Positions 63,781 to 64,000 of a DNA stretch of 64,000 nt are shown here, one piece after another. The DNA comes from Alcaligenes faecalis (GTDB lineage Bacteria; Pseudomonadota; Gammaproteobacteria; Burkholderiales; Burkholderiaceae_B). The stretch spans positions 806,001 through 870,000 of the forward strand of contig NZ_CP168006.1 of the NCBI RefSeq assembly GCF_041521385.1, in the 5' to 3' direction. The position numbers and the translations under genes are program-made. The notes beneath the pieces were generated by a model that saw only the letters and a list, made by a program, of their open reading frames with translations, was not told the origin of the DNA and searched no databases. The first letter of the stretch is position 1, and every line of letters starts with the position of its first letter.

Positions 63781-64000
63781 AGACCTGCTTGAACTGAGCG
63801 TTATCGACTTGGCCGACAAGCTGCGCAACAAGGCTGTCTCCCCCGTAGAAGTGACCGACAACCTGCTCGCCTACATCGAGCAATCCAACAAGCAAACCAA
63901 CGCCTACATCTCTGTGACGGCTGAGCAGGCCCGCAAAAGCGCCAAACAAGCGGAACAGGACATCATGGCCGGAAAGTACAAAGGCGTTTTCCACGGTGTT
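63773..64000 (+). CDS. Amidase-signature-family hydrolase, N-terminal fragment
   Basis: The frame from ATG 63773 runs off the right edge after 76 residues. It begins MNKDLLELSVIDLADKLRNK and continues with SPVEVTDNLLAYIEQSN, TNAYISV and YKGVFHGV, which is the start of GatA/AtzE-type amidases (LTELSAxxLAxxLRxGELSSxEV type). The Ser-cisSer-Lys triad lies beyond the window. It overlaps the small upstream gene by 8 bp, so translation is probably coupled. Confidence 0.85.
   Translation, partial: MNKDLLELSVIDLADKLRNKAVSPVEVTDNLLAYIEQSNKQTNAYISVTAEQARKSAKQAEQDIMAGKYKGVFHGV

Noticed and set aside
1..64000. CRISPR arrays, prophage or insertion sequences
   Set aside because: No regularly spaced repeats, cas genes, transposases, integrases or phage structural genes were found on either strand.

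Overview
This 64-kb window looks like chromosomal DNA of a betaproteobacterium of the Alcaligenaceae, most likely Alcaligenes or a close relative. The evidence is the left-end order (hemH)-hrcA / nadK-recN-fur / bamE-dapB, which is typical of Burkholderiales, together with the Bordetella-like alcR-alcS-fauA arrangement and protein sequences that read as Alcaligenaceae throughout. No phage, integrase, insertion sequence, rRNA operon or CRISPR array was seen.

Layout. (1) 1-8,570: core housekeeping genes (hemH start, hrcA, nadK, recN, fur, bamE, dapB, a GntR regulator, murB) and a tRNA-Gly / tRNA-Cys / tRNA-Gly cluster with intrinsic terminators. (2) 8,824-17,051: a GAF-PAS-GGDEF-EAL protein, a DinB-family protein, a siderophore-uptake block on the minus strand (AraC regulator, MFS exporter, TonB receptor; alcR-alcS-fauA-like, with Fur-box-like sites) and a small membrane protein. 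(3) 17,177-22,686: a tightly overlapping formate dehydrogenase operon fdnGHI-fdhE with a cysteine in place of selenocysteine. (4) 22,976-34,871: a Fes/IroE-like esterase, a DUF4153 membrane protein, gabD, putA with a divergent Lrp-type regulator, and an XRE-cupin regulator divergent from an ornithine-cyclodeaminase-family enzyme and an MHS transporter. (5) 35,123-37,071: the RNA helicase dbpA and a toxin-antitoxin pair whose toxin gene is truncated. (6) 37,161-48,922: a catabolic cluster that joins hcaR, hcaEFCBD and mhpBCDFE-mhpT. It encodes conversion of phenylpropionate/cinnamate to 2,3-dihydroxy derivatives, meta-cleavage, and breakdown to pyruvate, acetyl-CoA and succinate or fumarate. 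(7) 49,844-63,178: a chaperone-usher fimbrial locus followed directly by two hybrid histidine kinases, an RcsB-like response regulator and a convergent EAL-domain protein. (8) 63,270-64,000: a structured leader with an intrinsic terminator, then a small AtzG-like gene and the start of an amidase.

The most interesting region is (7). The fimbrial usher overlaps the first kinase by 4 bp, so structural and signalling genes are probably one transcription unit. The response regulator has a recognition helix nearly identical to that of E. coli RcsB. Sequences matching the RcsAB box (TAAGAATATTCCTA) at 13/14 and 12/14 positions lie in the adhesin-fimA intergenic region, and an 11/14 match lies upstream of the EAL gene. 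This suggests a self-contained circuit in which a phosphorelay controls fimbriae and a c-di-GMP phosphodiesterase. The layout parallels P. aeruginosa cupD-rcsBC-pvrRS and Bordetella fim/bvgASR.

All functional calls are from reading translated sequence, motifs and gene order; no database search was run.
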